From positions 178,241,678-178,305,677 of the forward strand of contig CM066728.1 of the NCBI GenBank assembly GCA_033961575.1: a stretch of 64,000 nt of DNA, in the 5' to 3' direction. How positions within the stretch are numbered: the stretch's first letter is position 1; the number at the start of each line of letters is the position of its first letter. Position numbers and translations under genes: made by a program. The notes beneath the pieces are model-generated. The model searched no databases. It was not told where the DNA came from and saw nothing but the letters and a program-made list of their open reading frames with translations. The stretch comes from Aselliscus stoliczkanus. Its lineage: Eukaryota; Chordata; Mammalia; Chiroptera; Hipposideridae. Of the stretch, positions 1 through 11,391 are shown one piece after another.

Positions 1-273
1 CAGCCACCTGTCGGCAGCTTGCGGCCACTCAGCTCAAGGTGCCTTGTTCAGTCTTAGTTGCAAGTGGGCGTAGCCCACCATCCCATGAGGGAGTCAAACT
101 GGCAAATTTGTTGTTAGGAGCATGTGCTCTCGCCAGCTGAGTCATCCTGCTGCCTGTTGCATCTCAGCAGCAGCTCAGCTCCTGTGCAGCTCACTGGCCC
201 ATGTGGGAATCGAACTGGCGACTGTTGCTCAGAGCTCGCGCTCTTAACGAACTGAACCACTCAGTCGGTCCAC
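1..273 (-). mobile_element. tRNA-derived dimeric SINE, truncated by window start
   Basis: Read on the minus strand it begins near 273 with a tRNA-like head (GAGTGGTTCAGTTCGTTAAG, then a B-box-like GTTCGATTCCC). A second tRNA-like unit follows (GGATGACTCAGCTGGC ... GTTTGACTCCC), and then the body motif GCAACTAAGACTGAA. Two tRNA-like units in one element resemble the Rhin-1 type SINEs known from rhinolophoid bats. That family name is from memory, not a search. The 3' end lies outside the window, so no target duplication can be checked. Confidence 0.8.
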
Positions 274-3229
274 ATGGATAATATTTTTAAAAACCATTTT
301 CTATCAGGGATATCTTTTCATTATCTAGATAGTTCCATATACATCCAGGTGCTTGACAGGATGAGGATGAAATTGGGAATTGACATTGTCCTGGTGGTAC
401 TAGGAGTGGACTGCTGTACAATATGAATTTTTTTCCTTTGCTTCCTTTTACTTAGGGAAGCATTTCTTTGTTTTTAAACCAAGTTTTTCTGTAGAAAAAG
501 TAACTGAACTGCTCCAACTGTTACTTGGCACTTCTTACAAGGTTCTGAAGGACATTTATTTTGACATTAGGGCCTGGTCCCCTCTGGCACCACTGCAGAG
601 AAGGGAGTGGGTTTCTGGCACGCAAGGCACTGTGCCCCAGGGGATGGAGTCCGGTGGGGCGCCCTGTCTCTCTCTGCCTTACGGCTCAGATGCCCTCCTC
701 TGCACCCTGTGGACGGATTCTGGCATGCACAGTCTCTAGTGAGCTGTTTTGCTGAAAAGCAGGGTAAAATGACTTTTGGTATCTCAACCAAAATACTAAA
801 GTAGAAACCATGTTCTTTTTAGCACCTATTCATAGTCAATTTAGCAAAAGCAGCTATTCTTACAGACTGAGCTGTAAAACATAAGACTTCAGGCCTTACA
901 ATCACAGGCGGTTTTATTGGTTCTGTTTCCAAAGCCTTTGTTTATAATTGTTGTACTTGTATTACCTTTCCTCCATGTATGCTAAGTGCTGCCACACCCC
1001 AGTCAAAGGAAGTGTGTAAAAATAGGGTCAATCTCATTGTGCTTTTGTGGATGAATGTTGCCAGTGGAAACTGTAAAGGCCGCCTGAAAACCCTTCTATA
1101 AACTATACATAAGCCCCTAAGACCTACTTGAATGTCTATACATGAAATGCTTAATGTCCGTAGAAAGACGGAAGTAATTTTTGCTATTCTAGGGTTCCCT
1201 TCTAAAATTCCGTAGTCTTTCAAAGTTACAACCAAAAGAATCCTAGATGCCTGCTTCATCTGTTTGTCACCTAATCGTTGGGGTGTTGTGTCTTAGAGCG
1301 TGTGCAGTGCATAAAAATCAATGAACCCACACATGCCTCCGGCAGTTTCGAATATTTACGAGAGAGAAGAATAAAGAGGCAAGTTAGGCTGGAGCTCTGG
1401 CTTTGGTTTTAAATTTCCTTGATTTTACAAGTCCGGGTTATTCTTTTGCCATCCTGACGAGGCTTATTATTCAAGATAGCAGCTTGAAGCCCTTGTAAGG
1501 GTAATCAGATATTATATGTATGCATTCATCTTTAGTTCTTTTTTTTTATTAAATTAAGTCCTTTTTTCGTGTTTAGTTCTTAAAGTTTACACATTCACCA
1601 GTAATTTGAGTTGCTACTATAGCACCATGCATTTTTTGAGAACTTTACTGCCTGAGCTCTTGACCAGGTAACCCTGGCAAAAGTCTGTCCCCAGGATCAC
1701 CTGTGCATGAAAGGGGCATTAAGAACTGTTGAATATTTAGGAGGGGTGACATTTTTCCCTCTCAGCTAAAGAAAAAACCTTTTCTCCTCCTTTGCCCTTC
1801 TCCTAAAATATCAATATCATAAAGCTGTTCTTACATTTAAAAAAAAGAAAGAAAAAAATGTTTGTTTTTTTTCAAAGTTACGGAATGTTGATATAGCGGG
1901 GGAATTTTTAGTGAGGAAACCTGAATGTCCTGTGTTACGATATGGAGGCAGGCTTGGACTCATCGAGTGTGGAATGGCCTGGACAAGAGCTTATTTCAGA
2001 CCCTCGCCTCTTCCGGGTTGGTTCCCTCAGGGCTGCCTACAGGAGCTTAGAGGTTAATGTTCCCACAGCTCCACTGTGGAAAGGAGATGAATGATTCCGC
2101 CTTTCGGAGGGTGACCTGCTGGCACTTCCTCACACGTTCTCAGTATAAACAACGCCCAGGGAGCGGGGCATTTGTTGGCAAGGTATATTTCTGTGGGAGG
2201 TAAGGCGCGAAAGAAGAGGCAATAAAAAGAGGCGTAGATAGTTAAAAACTACAAATCTCAACATGGCAAGCAGTTCAGAGCATGGTAGCTGGCCAAGAGA
2301 AGGAATCTGAAGTGCACACACATGCGTCTAAGCTCAGACCCTCCAGGTAAACAATCTGCAGCAGGGAAAGGTCCTGCTGCATTCATCCCACCTGGCTCTT
2401 TCTCTAGAGCCCGCAGAAGAGCCACCTCTGCGTTTCTGGTCAGCATGTCTGCCTTCACTTTTTCTTGGCCCTCTCTCCAGTTCCTCTTCTCTACTTTGCA
2501 TCATCTCCTATCTATGCTGCTTTGAAGACTGGAGCCTAACCTAGACATACCTTTACTTTGTGATGTGTCTGTTTCTCCTTTTTTATCAACCGGAAATACC
2601 TCACAATGAAACAGCTTTCAGGGGTATCTGGAAATGTCCAGCTACCTTCATATTGTCCTTGTGAAGGAGAACATCTGTAGCCCTTAAAACTGAGACACCC
2701 CTGCCCCCTGGGAGGCAGGCAGTGGTCTCTCTAGAATGCGATGCTTTGAAGAGCTGTATATCACAGACTTTTCATTTCTCTACACAAAGAGTTACTCTGC
2801 ACTTAGTTTCCCTGTGTGTGGAACTGATGTGCAGTATTGGGTGAGATGATTTTTTCCTTCCATCTTTGGAAATCAAGAAATACCATAATAGAGACTTAAA
2901 TATTTCCTTATCTAAGTCAGTTTTTGGAAATTAGTTAGACTATGGTGTCAGTCTGAGGACTGGTTTTATAAACATCATGAATGAAGTAATAAATGCTTTT
3001 TTTTAGAACAAGTTCAAAGATTGTTCTGTTCTCCCAACATGATGGTAAGACTCATAGTCCTTAAATGCCTGTGGAGACCCAGGGAAAATTGGCTCCAGAT
3101 AGATTTGTAGAATTCCTTACCACAACTGAAGGGTATTTGTGACTCAAGTTAAAAACAAGGGAGAAATCATATAAGCAAATTCAGTACCTAATTCCCTCAC
3201 AGAGCAGTTAGAGTGACCTTTATAAAATG
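274..3229. other. Unique sequence, no gene seen
   Basis: I see no interspersed repeat I can name and no exon-like frame here. The stretch at about 560-740 is richer in G+C than its surroundings. It has overlapping open frames of 60-75 codons on both strands, but none looks like a known protein and no splice context supports them. The rest is AT-rich with short A and T runs (about 1540, 1845). Confidence 0.5.
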
Positions 3230-3735
3230 AGAATTGGACTGTGGCCTGACCATGGTCTATAGATCCTATGTGATCTAGTCCCAGTCTAAAATCACGTCTC
3301 ATTACCACCACCACCCATGGTCTCTGGTCTCCAGTACCTGCTGAACCCACCAAGTTCCTCTTTACCTGAGACCCTTTTTACATGCTACTCCCTCTCTCCT
3401 AGATGGTCTTCCTAGCCACTCTTCATCTGCCAGATTCTTCCTCACTCTTGAGGATTAAATTATCACTTCTTCAAGCAGGCCATCTTCTTTGAACCCCTAG
3501 TCTTGTTTATATCCCTACATTGTCTATCTTCATTGCCTACAGTATTGCTTCTGCAGAGCATTTATCTCAGTTGTGAGTGCATGGCCACCTGGATGGTGGT
3601 TTTTCATTGTTTCTCTTGCTAAGAATATAAATTATAAGGGCAGGGAATCTACTCCTTTGTTCAACATTGTTTCTTTAGCATACAGTACAGAGTATGGTAC
3701 ATAGAGATATCTAAATAAACATTTGCTAGGTGGAT
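3230..3735 (+). mobile_element. L2 LINE 3' portion
   Basis: The text follows the typical plus-strand L2 3' region: a pyrimidine-rich stretch with CTACTCCCTCTCTCC, then 'TATAAGGGCAGGGAATCTA', and the characteristic end 'CATAGAGATATCTAAATAAACATTTGCTAGG', here split for brevity. It is diverged, as expected for this old family. A degenerate GGAT/GAAT-rich tail follows to about 3810, which is common after L2 ends. Confidence 0.75.
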
Positions 3736-3810
3736 GGGTAGAAGAATGGATAGCTAGAAGAATGAATAGCTGAAAGAGTAGATGCAAGGAAGAATGGATG
3801 AAAGAATGCA

Positions 3811-4824
3811 AAAATGTTTAGAACAGCAATGTAGAATAATCTTTTTGTTTCTGCCCTTAACAGCCTGTGTACAGTCACCTTAGTTATAGGTCAGGAGATA
3901 GACCCTCCCATCCCTAGCCATATGAATCTGTCTTACGGGTGTCTGGAAATAACTTCCCTACAAAGAGAAGAGACCGAATGGGCACACTGCCTTCCTAGGA
4001 ATGTTTGTTTAATATATAATGGCTATATTTACCTTAGTCATTGTCCAATCATAAGATTAACCATTGAAGAGAAAATACTGCATCTCACTGGTATCATGCA
4101 ATTTGTTACAATTCAGAATGTAAGACTTCAACATTGTGAATATTGTGCACAGGCTCTTTTTTTTTCAATGAATAGAACTATAAATGAGAATTTGGGGATG
4201 GACTTTCACTGCTAGAATGTAAAGACTGATACTACTCACAAAAAGAAAATTATATAAAATCCACACCTCAGACCCACACCTCATGTCTCACTGATTCTTC
4301 CCAAAAGAGAGAACTTGCTTTGTCCTTAATGCTGTGAATTCACAGGGAGACTGTATTAAAACATTTTTGTGTGTACATCTATTGTGTTTGTACACCATTT
4401 TATTTTATGAATAAGCCAAGGAGGGATGTTTGCCTCCCATAAATCTTTTACAAGAACAATTCCAGCAAAAGAAACTACAGAAGTAACTGCCAGTTTTAAA
4501 TATCGAACCAATTACTCTACCAGTCCCACATGAGCTTCCAAGTTGAAAGCTTGCAATGCTTGGAAGTCTCATGGAGATTCATTCCTCCACTTTAGTTTTG
4601 GGATTTACTTTACCAGGAATAAAATCATGTTCTCATTTAAGCCTAAAGAATGATGGTGCATAATGTTTACTTGGGATTAACCATTGCTACTTTGTCCACT
4701 TGGTTGCCCTTCTTTGCTTCCTTCCCTCCCAATCACCCCAGTTTTCTGTTAAATTCTGTGCTTCATTCGCTTGGAGAATATCACAAACACAAACCCTGGA
4801 ATTAAAGGTAACACTCATCATATA
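3811..4824. other. Unique AT-rich sequence
   Basis: No gene or nameable repeat is seen. An open frame of 97 codons at 3922-4215 has no recognisable domain and no start context, and its composition matches the surrounding noncoding DNA. Confidence 0.45.
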
Positions 4825-4927
4825 GTCTCCCCTGACAAAGTTAATTTTCCTAATGGACTGTTAGCTCCTTGCAGACAGGATACGTATTACCTTTGTACCT
4901 CTCAGTGCTGGGACAGTGCTGGTGGGT

Positions 4928-4966
4928 TGTGTGTGTGTGTGTGTGTGTCTGTGTGTGTGTGTGTGT
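4928..4966. repeat. (GT)n microsatellite
   Basis: A GT run broken once by a TCT, lying at the boundary between the L2 fragment and the T-rich end of the antisense L1. A 79-codon frame running through it (valine/cysteine repeat) is an artefact of the dinucleotide. Confidence 0.9.
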
Positions 4967-5210
4967 TTTGTTTTTTTGTTTTTCGTTTTAGTTTCAGGTA
5001 TACAATGTAATAGTTAGACATTTACACCCCTCACAAAGTGATAATCTCCCCTCCCCCTATCTACTACCTCTCTGACATAGCTGTTACAATTCCATTGACT
5101 CTATTCCCTATGCTGTACTCCACATCCGGTGACTGTGTATTTATACATTAAATTATAGTTGACATTCAATATTACTCAGCTTTAGCTTCAGGCGTACAGC
5201 ACAGTGGTCA
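4967..5210 (-). mobile_element. L1 3' UTR end, 5'-truncated
   Basis: It opens with a T-rich run (the poly(A) side read in reverse). Diagnostic phrases follow: 'TTTCAGGTATACAATGTAAT', 'CACAAAGTGATAATC', 'ATTCCATTGACTCTATTCCC' and 'GCTGTACTCCACATCC'. These are typical of 3' ends of Laurasiatherian L1 families read antisense. The same phrases recur at 20371-20689 and 52690-52850, so at least three copies lie in this window. Confidence 0.7.
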
Positions 5211-5410
5211 TGTAGCAGGTGTTTTAAGGATGCTCAGTAAATATTTGTGGACTAAAGCTAAACTGAGTTTCTATTTTTTGGCTGAGTCATTTATGATACT
5301 AACTTTGTGTCATATATTTTATAAAATTGTGAAAGTTGTATAAAATTGTTACCTCCTAACATAGTGGTGATATTGGCGATATGGAAGCAAGATTATTCAA
5401 CCCTGGAAAC

Positions 5411-5885
5411 TTTTTTTTTTTTTTTAAGTTTTGTTGGAAAACTGGGGGAGGGGAACAGCATTGTGGAATCAGGGAAGGGAAACAGACAGTTGCTGTCCTT
5501 TTGTTCTTCAATCTAGTTGTGGAGGATGTCACTTCACAGGCTCATGTTGGTATTATGATCATTGTGCTCTTCCTAGCTGAGGCAGATTGGTCGCTGGCCA
5601 TTGGACAGCCGCTCGTGGCAGCTCTGGGCAGCTCATGCTGGTTGCTGGTCGCTCACTGTGGCTGCCGGCCACTCACGGTAGTTCACGGCAGCACAGTGCA
5701 GCCCCACTGCAGCCTATGCCATCGCAGGCAACTCAGGGCAGCCCAGCTCCAGGTGGAGCTGTTGTTCACCATATTAGCTCTAGAGGGCACAGTGTCACTG
5801 GCCCATGTGGGATCCAAACCGGTGTCCCTGCTGCTCAGAACTCGCGCTCCCAAGCCAACTCTTAACCAACTAGCCACTCGGCCAG
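5411..5885 (-). mobile_element. Long tRNA-headed SINE (~475 bp)
   Basis: Minus-strand head GGCCGAGTGGCTAGTTGG with a B-box-like GGTTTGGATCCC. The body contains CCACAACTAGATTGAAGAAC and the end is rich in GTTCCCCTCCCCCAG before an A tail. Flanks carry a near-perfect target duplication: CCTGGAAACTTTTT (from 5402) and CCTGGGAAACATTTT (from 5886). It shares head and body with the copies at 15241 and 16729. A 173-codon open frame running along the plus strand through it is a by-product. Confidence 0.88.
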
Positions 5886-6000
5886 CCTGGGAAACATTTT
5901 GATATATATGGCATATATTACAATTTATGATACAATGTTGGTAGACGTTAGTGGGACATGGAATTTTTTTTCTCATAGACACTAATAACGAAGATATTTT

Positions 6001-6026
6001 TACACACACACATACACACACACACT
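6001..6026. repeat. Short (CA)n run
   Basis: ACACACACACATACACACACACAC-type run of about 25 bp. No other function is seen. Confidence 0.8.
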
Positions 6027-6074
6027 ACATTAAGTTCAAGGACTATCTATAATAGCAAGTACAAAGTCTAATCT

Positions 6075-6185
6075 TTTTTTTTTTTTTTTTGTGAGGGCAG
6101 TGTCACTGGCCCTCATATGTGGGATCCGAACTGGGGCCGCTGGCTTCCAAAGCCAGCGCTTAACCACCACGCCACTCAGCCGGCC
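6075..6185 (-). mobile_element. Short tRNA-only SINE
   Basis: On the minus strand: GGGCCGGCTGAGTGGC, a stem-loop GCTGGCTTTGGAAGCCAGC like an anticodon arm, a B box GTTCGGATCCC, then AGTGACACTGCCCTC and directly an A tail. Target duplication: AAAGTCTAATCTT before and AAAGTCTAGTCTT after. It matches only the first ~95 nt of the long SINEs at 15241 and 16729 and then stops. It is too diverged and has no proper acceptor stem, so it is not a tRNA gene. Confidence 0.9.
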
Positions 6186-6499
6186 CAAAAGTCTAGTCTT
6201 GAATGATTGCTCTTGATCTTGTAAAAACTTACCCAGGAAAGTTTGTGTCCCATGTTTTTATACTTTCTAAGCTATAAAAGTGGGTATCTACCTCACCTCA
6301 TTAAATTTTGAAGCATTACAGTTTGGAATTAAATAAAAATACAGAATTTGGCTTGATTTTTCAGTCTGTATTATAAATCTTACTTTGATACCATTTTAAG
6401 TTCTTTTTATGTGCATTTTTCCCTCCTAACTCGAAGTCCTTGACAAACCTTTCTTAAAAAAAACAAAAAAACAAAACAAGACAAAACCAAAAAAGTTCC

Positions 6500-6860
6500 G
6501 TTTCATTTGTTAAATAGTTAATACAACCACAAAGCACAAAATTTAAGTAGGTCAAATAGTGCGTGTTTCTTTTCTTCTGTTGACCCCTAGACACCCAGTT
6601 TAGCTTTTTGGAATTAACTACTCTTGACTGTGACTTATGTATCTTTCCAGAGTTGGTTTATGCTTACACATGCTTACACATGCTTACACATGCTTACACA
6701 CACGCACACATTCCATATATATGAATGTGTGTAGCATACCATATGCCCTACTTTGTATTTACTTTAGAGTATATGTTTAATCCTTTCTTTAACTGGGGTC
6801 AAATATTTGTTATTAAAATGAGTTTCCATTTGTGGGTTCATGTGAATATCTGTGGCAAGT
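6500..6860 (-). mobile_element. Probable old L1 3' fragment
   Basis: The order 'GTTGACCCCTAGACACC', 'TGACTTATGTATCTTTCCAG', a CACA-rich stretch and 'AAATGAGTTTCCATTTGTGG' resembles the antisense 3' region of old mammalian L1 (L1M type). It is diverged and not bounded by a visible target duplication, so the class is tentative. Confidence 0.4.
6661..6710. repeat. 10-bp tandem repeat, 4 exact copies
   Basis: TGCTTACACA occurs four times in a row (6661-6700), running into a CACA/CGCACACA tail. Four identical decamers suggest recent slippage or expansion from the CACA tract. Confidence 0.95.
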
Positions 6861-9800
6861 CTGTTCAGTTACTATTGTATGTAACGTAGATAATCTGTAA
6901 AATGACCCCATGAGCTAAGCCACCTGCAATATTTTTCTTCATTTCACAAATGGATAAGAATCTGGCTTTTGTCCATTGAGGGTCACAGTCTCTGTGATTA
7001 TCCTTATTACCAGCTTCAGCTTCTGACATGTTGGGCAAGACTAAACAAAAAACTACTTTAGTAAGCTGCCTATAGAAATTTGGCAAAGAAACAAGAAATG
7101 CCTATCATTTATTTCTTATTATATCTACCTCTTTAGGAATATATCCTTTTATTTTTGCTCTGATGTGTCTACCCTTATTTTAGTCAGGTTAACTCCATAA
7201 TTCTTCTCAGTACCCCTACCTCAGCTTTTAGGAATTCTGAGGTCCTCTGTTTATGTGCTTAGAATCTCATTGCTAGCCTTTCCACACATTTAGCATATAT
7301 GCACATTTCCTTATTTATTAAGTTTCTGGCTTGTCTTTGCTGGACTAGAAAATGTCAGTGGTGGAAAGACATGTCTTTTTTTTTTTCTTCTTTAACTTTC
7401 TTTACCACAGATGTTAAATGGTGCTATGTCACCTAAGAAAGTGACTCAAACCTAACTAGAGCAGAATTCTGCCTGTTAGTAATCCTTAACATAATGATAA
7501 TTCTAGCTAAGCAAAATGTTTTTGCAATGAGGGTGTCAGTGTCATGTATCCTAGGAGTAGTTTTGTTCCTTTTCTTGTTGTTGTTGTTGTTGTTCAGAAA
7601 ATCCAAACTCTGTCTCTCCCAAGGCACAGAGTGGAAGTAATAGAACCATTATTTATTATCAGAAAGTCTTGCTTGATCAAATTTAAATAGCTGTACTTAA
7701 TTAGTTGTGTGACAGTATACTAGTCACTTTGCTTCTCTGATGGTAGCATTGTCAACTACTAATATAAGCAGCAGAGGGAATATTAGTGTTTATGAAATGC
7801 TTTGGTGGTTAAGACTGACAAGGTTTTCTTTGAGGTAGCCTTCATATGTTTCCCATCAATTTCTCATTTTTTTCTGATCGTTTGTTATATTTATTTTCTG
7901 GCACCAGGAATCATGGTGGCCTCAGTTTTTACTCCCATGGAAAGTGGTACTGCTGGCCCTTTCTCTGTCGGAATTGCTGTGGAGCTCAAACAAGGGATAT
8001 GTGTTAGATTGCCCCATAAACTACGAAGTGCTCTGCAGACGTAACATATTAGTATGCTGTTTCCTTACAGGTGACTGGAACAAGGCTATGGCTGCTTCAT
8101 GGGAACCAATCTTGTTTCCTCAACAAGGATCACTTTAGGCACCCCCAGAGTAGCTGAAATTGTGCTATGTGCACTCTCCTCATTGCAGTCAATACTCTTT
8201 GAAATGAATTTGTCTGAAGTTGGTGTCATATCATTTGAAAACAAGTTCCAGTCCCCAGCCTCTTAAATCATTCTTTTTTTATATTTCAAAGAGATCCATC
8301 TGTGGCCAGTCTAGTTGAATCCATGTAAAAGATAAAAATGCATTAACACCTTCAGTACCTCTGATAACAGAAACACTTTGAATTATCAAGTGGCACCTTC
8401 AGTTTTTCAATAGGAAAAAAACAAACGATCATTCGTGTGTATAATCTGAGGACCAGTAAAAGGCTGCTTTTTTTTTTTTTTTTAATTTGCTTTGTCGTTT
8501 ACCAGGAGACAGGATTGAGAAGTACAAGTTAGAGAAGTACAAGTCAAGGCCAGCAACAAGCTACACAGAACAATTTGATTTGTGGCAGTCAGGACACCTC
8601 CATGCTCAGTGGTGGATTTATAAAACAGAAAGAATGGGCATTTTGTGAACCATACAGGCTCCCTAAAAAAGACATAGCTAAGATAGGCCTAGAGAGAAGC
8701 TGGTCATTTAGGACAATATTAAATATTTCATCTCTATTTTATGAATATGTCAACCTAATGACTCCTTTTCTGGAACATTTCATGTTTATAACATTTTCTT
8801 CTGAATGAAAAAAATGTCGTGGTTGACTAAGTATGAATGTGAGAGAATACGTTGATTTCATGCAAGTCTTTTCAGATAAAAGCAAATCAGAATTTAACAC
8901 TGAATTAAAATTATTGAATTCCTGAACATTAAAATAGCTTGCAGAATATCACAGCATATAATTGGGTTCTATTAATGTTATTGAATAAATGCCTAATATA
9001 ATATATAATTAGAATACAAATTAAAATATGAGGGAAGTTATACAATTATCAGTTATCATTTTAATTAACAAATACGCATTAAAGACTTACCATGCATAAA
9101 GTACCTAATGTGTCTTAAGCCATCTATCCTTAATTGTAAATGAGTTAAAGAAAATCAGAATTTGATAAGTTCAGTAAGAGATGATTTTGAACAGTCTGTA
9201 AGAAGAGTTGTAACATAAATATTTGAAATTAAAGAATTATACAACATTCTAAAAATTTATATCTAATTGAATAATTGTGTTTTATCCATTCAATCTGTGG
9301 AGGGTAGTGATAGCACTTAAAAACAACTCTGCTTCTAAAAATTCAACTTTAAAAAAATATATATTTTTCATGTTTTTCTTGTGGTTTGCAGCCAAATACT
9401 TTGATGAAACCGCCTATCAACAAATACTTGCTAACATTACTTCCTCCTTGGCATTGCTAATTTCCTTAACTTTAATATAATTTTGTTCCTTAGGTTGTTG
9501 ACAGGAAACTATTTTGCATGACACATTATGCCAAGAAAAAAATCACTTTATTAGATAAATTCAAGTAACATACTGTATCCCTGTTACATAAGATTTCATA
9601 TTTTTAACAAATAAGTTGATGTGTCCACCCTTTTATTTTGGAATAGTTACCCAAGGGCAGTCTTTAGCAACCAAGAGGAAAATATTACATGCTGAAATGA
9701 ATAAGTTAAATCTATGTTCTCTTTTATCTAAACATGTTTGTAAATTATTTATTTTCAGTCCCGGAAGGTACACAGGGACACGAAGGGTTCACAGCGGGGA

Positions 9801-10738
9801 TAATTAGGTGGCCTTTCAGTTGGTGAAGCCAGTGCAGGGGAAGGGCCCACTTGAGTGGGACATGTCAGAATGGTGGGGACATCAACCAGGACAGGACAAT
9901 AGTCCCCAGTCATTGTGCCACAGGTAGAGCTTGTGGGTAGTGCACGCAGATATCATCTTCTCATTTTGTTCATTTAGATAAAATCATTGGAAAAAGTAAA
10001 CTAGAATCATCTTTTGAATATTTGCCCACACATCACATCTTTGGGCTGAGTGGTTTGGGTGTCACAAAACACCCTGTTTTCTTGCAGCTTCTGCCTCATG
10101 CTGTTGCAGAGACGTTTGGCTGTATGAGCGGGTGTTTTAAACGAGAGCCAAGACTCCAGTTTCCATCCTGGTTCAGAAGCAGCCACTACAGGACTCACAT
10201 TTTCTTCCTCCATTGCCTCCCTTCTGTCCTTTCATTTACAGCATCATGTATATTTTTATGAATCCTCTCCCGTTTTAAAAGTTAAAAAACAAACAAAACA
10301 AAAAAGAACTAGGCAAGCACAGATGCTCCTGCTGTAGCTCCATATGGAAACCCACTTTCTAAATGAGCAAGTTGTAGATCTAGGAAGTGCACTGAGCTGT
10401 CTTGAGCTTTCCCCCCTGGGAATGTGCAGCTGGATGGGATTCTTAATTCTAAAGAGCAAAGGAGAGAGTGCGTGTGTTGCAATGGAATGATCAATGTAGT
10501 CCGTAGGGACACACCAGAGAAATCTGCAAAATGTGAATCTCCTCCATCTAGTAGCATTCTAGAGACACTTGAAGTTTGAGAAGTCAGGTTTAAATGAGCT
10601 TTCTGGCTATTTCCTGTACAGTTCACCATTTAGGAGTACCATTTCAATCAGAATGAATTCCGAAAGGCTATCTGTAGGAGCATACCGTGAAAGTTCTCGT
10701 ACCACCTCCTTGATCTATAATTTCTATATTCATGTTTA
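6861..10738. other. Unique AT-rich stretch
   Basis: No named repeat and no convincing exon. It contains a (TTG)n run near 7573-7595, a T15 run at about 8469-8483, and very AT-rich DNA at 8820-9480. Frames of 60-80 codons occur (for example 7802-8044 and 8575-8808), but none has a domain, and the density is what chance predicts. Confidence 0.5.
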
Positions 10739-10752
10739 AGAATCCAACATAT

Positions 10753-10976
10753 AGGGCACCCAGCTGGCTCAGTTCGTTAGAGTGCGTGCTCTGAACAACA
10801 AGGTTGCCGGTTTGATTCCAGCATGGAGTGGTGGGCTGTGCCCCCCCGCCAACTAGACTGAAAACCGAGACTGGACTTAGAGCTGAGCTGCACCCTCCAC
10901 AACTAGATTGAAGGACAATGACTTGTCTTGGAGCTGATGAGCCCTGGAAAAAACCACACTGTTACCTCCTCCCCCC
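10753..10976 (+). mobile_element. tRNA-headed SINE, plus strand
   Basis: Head GGGCACCCAGCTGGCTCAG with B-box-like GGTTTGATTCC, body with CTCCACAACTAGATTGAAGG, tail 'CTTGGAGCTGATGAGCCCTGG'. Target duplication: AGAATCCAACATAT (10739-10752) and AGAATCCAATATGT (10977-10990), 12 of 14 identical. The tail is shared with the SINE at 53782, so these two belong to one family or share a module. Confidence 0.9.
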
Positions 10977-10999
10977 AGAATCCAATATGTTGATACAGA

Positions 11000-11095
11000 T
11001 ATGAGGTCTTTGAGAGCAGGAACTCTCTTCCGTTTTTATATGCCCTGTGCCTAATAATGTGAACATTCACAAATGAATAAATGGGTCAGTGAAAG
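11000..11095 (+). mobile_element. L2 3' end fragment
   Basis: 'GTCTTTGAGAGCAGGAACT' and the closing 'TGAATAAATGGGTCAG' follow the L2 3' end pattern in order. It is diverged and short. Confidence 0.5.
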
Positions 11096-11310
11096 AAATA
11101 TTATCCACTGCATAAAATTAAGGATGAATAACTAGATTTCTGTAAAATTTCATTGGCTCTCTTCTTTTAATTTATAGATTTATACCCTTCTTTGAGGTTT
11201 GTAAATGCTTAATTTCAAATTATAAAAATTGAAAACTTTGTGGATATTAGGTACACTAGGATTTTCTAGAGCTATCTTTGCATCATAAAGTTGGAACAAA
11301 ATACCAAACA

Positions 11311-11391
11311 TTGGGCTGTTGGAAAAGTCCTGAAAATTTTTTGCAATGAAAAACATAGAAAAAATATGTCATGACTTTTCCGGCAACCCAA
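11311..11391. mobile_element. 81-bp mariner-type MITE, near palindrome
   Basis: The left end reads TTGGGCTGTTGGAAAAGTC and the right end, reverse complemented, reads TTGGGTTGCCGGAAAAGTC, a 19-bp terminal inverted repeat with 3 mismatches. Pairing continues inward (CTGA against ATGA, then T-rich arms). A TA follows the right end; the left flank has CA, one step from TA. Tc1/mariner elements duplicate TA. No transposase coding is present, so it is non-autonomous or internally deleted. Confidence 0.85.

Larger units (their letters stand above)
4825..5262 (+). mobile_element. L2 3' end split by a later L1 insertion
   Basis: Left part, about 4825-4920: 'TTAGCTCCTTGCAGACAGGA ... CTCAGTGCTGGGACAGTGC'. 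Right part, about 5211-5262: 'GTAGCAGGTGTTTTAAGGAT ... CAGTAAATATTTGTGGACTA'. Joined across the gap these match the order of the L2 3' end. The interrupting DNA is a GT microsatellite plus an antisense L1 3' end. The element must therefore predate that L1 copy. Confidence 0.65.

Noticed and set aside
560..804. Possible first exon or CpG island
   Set aside because: GC is somewhat raised, but CpG is sparse and frames on both strands are equally long; no promoter elements are seen.
5381..5902. 173-codon frame
   Set aside because: Lies along an antisense tRNA-derived SINE with target duplications, and similar frames appear in the sister copies.
6661..6710. CRISPR-like array
   Set aside because: Ten-bp units without spacers, in mammalian DNA; a simple tandem repeat.
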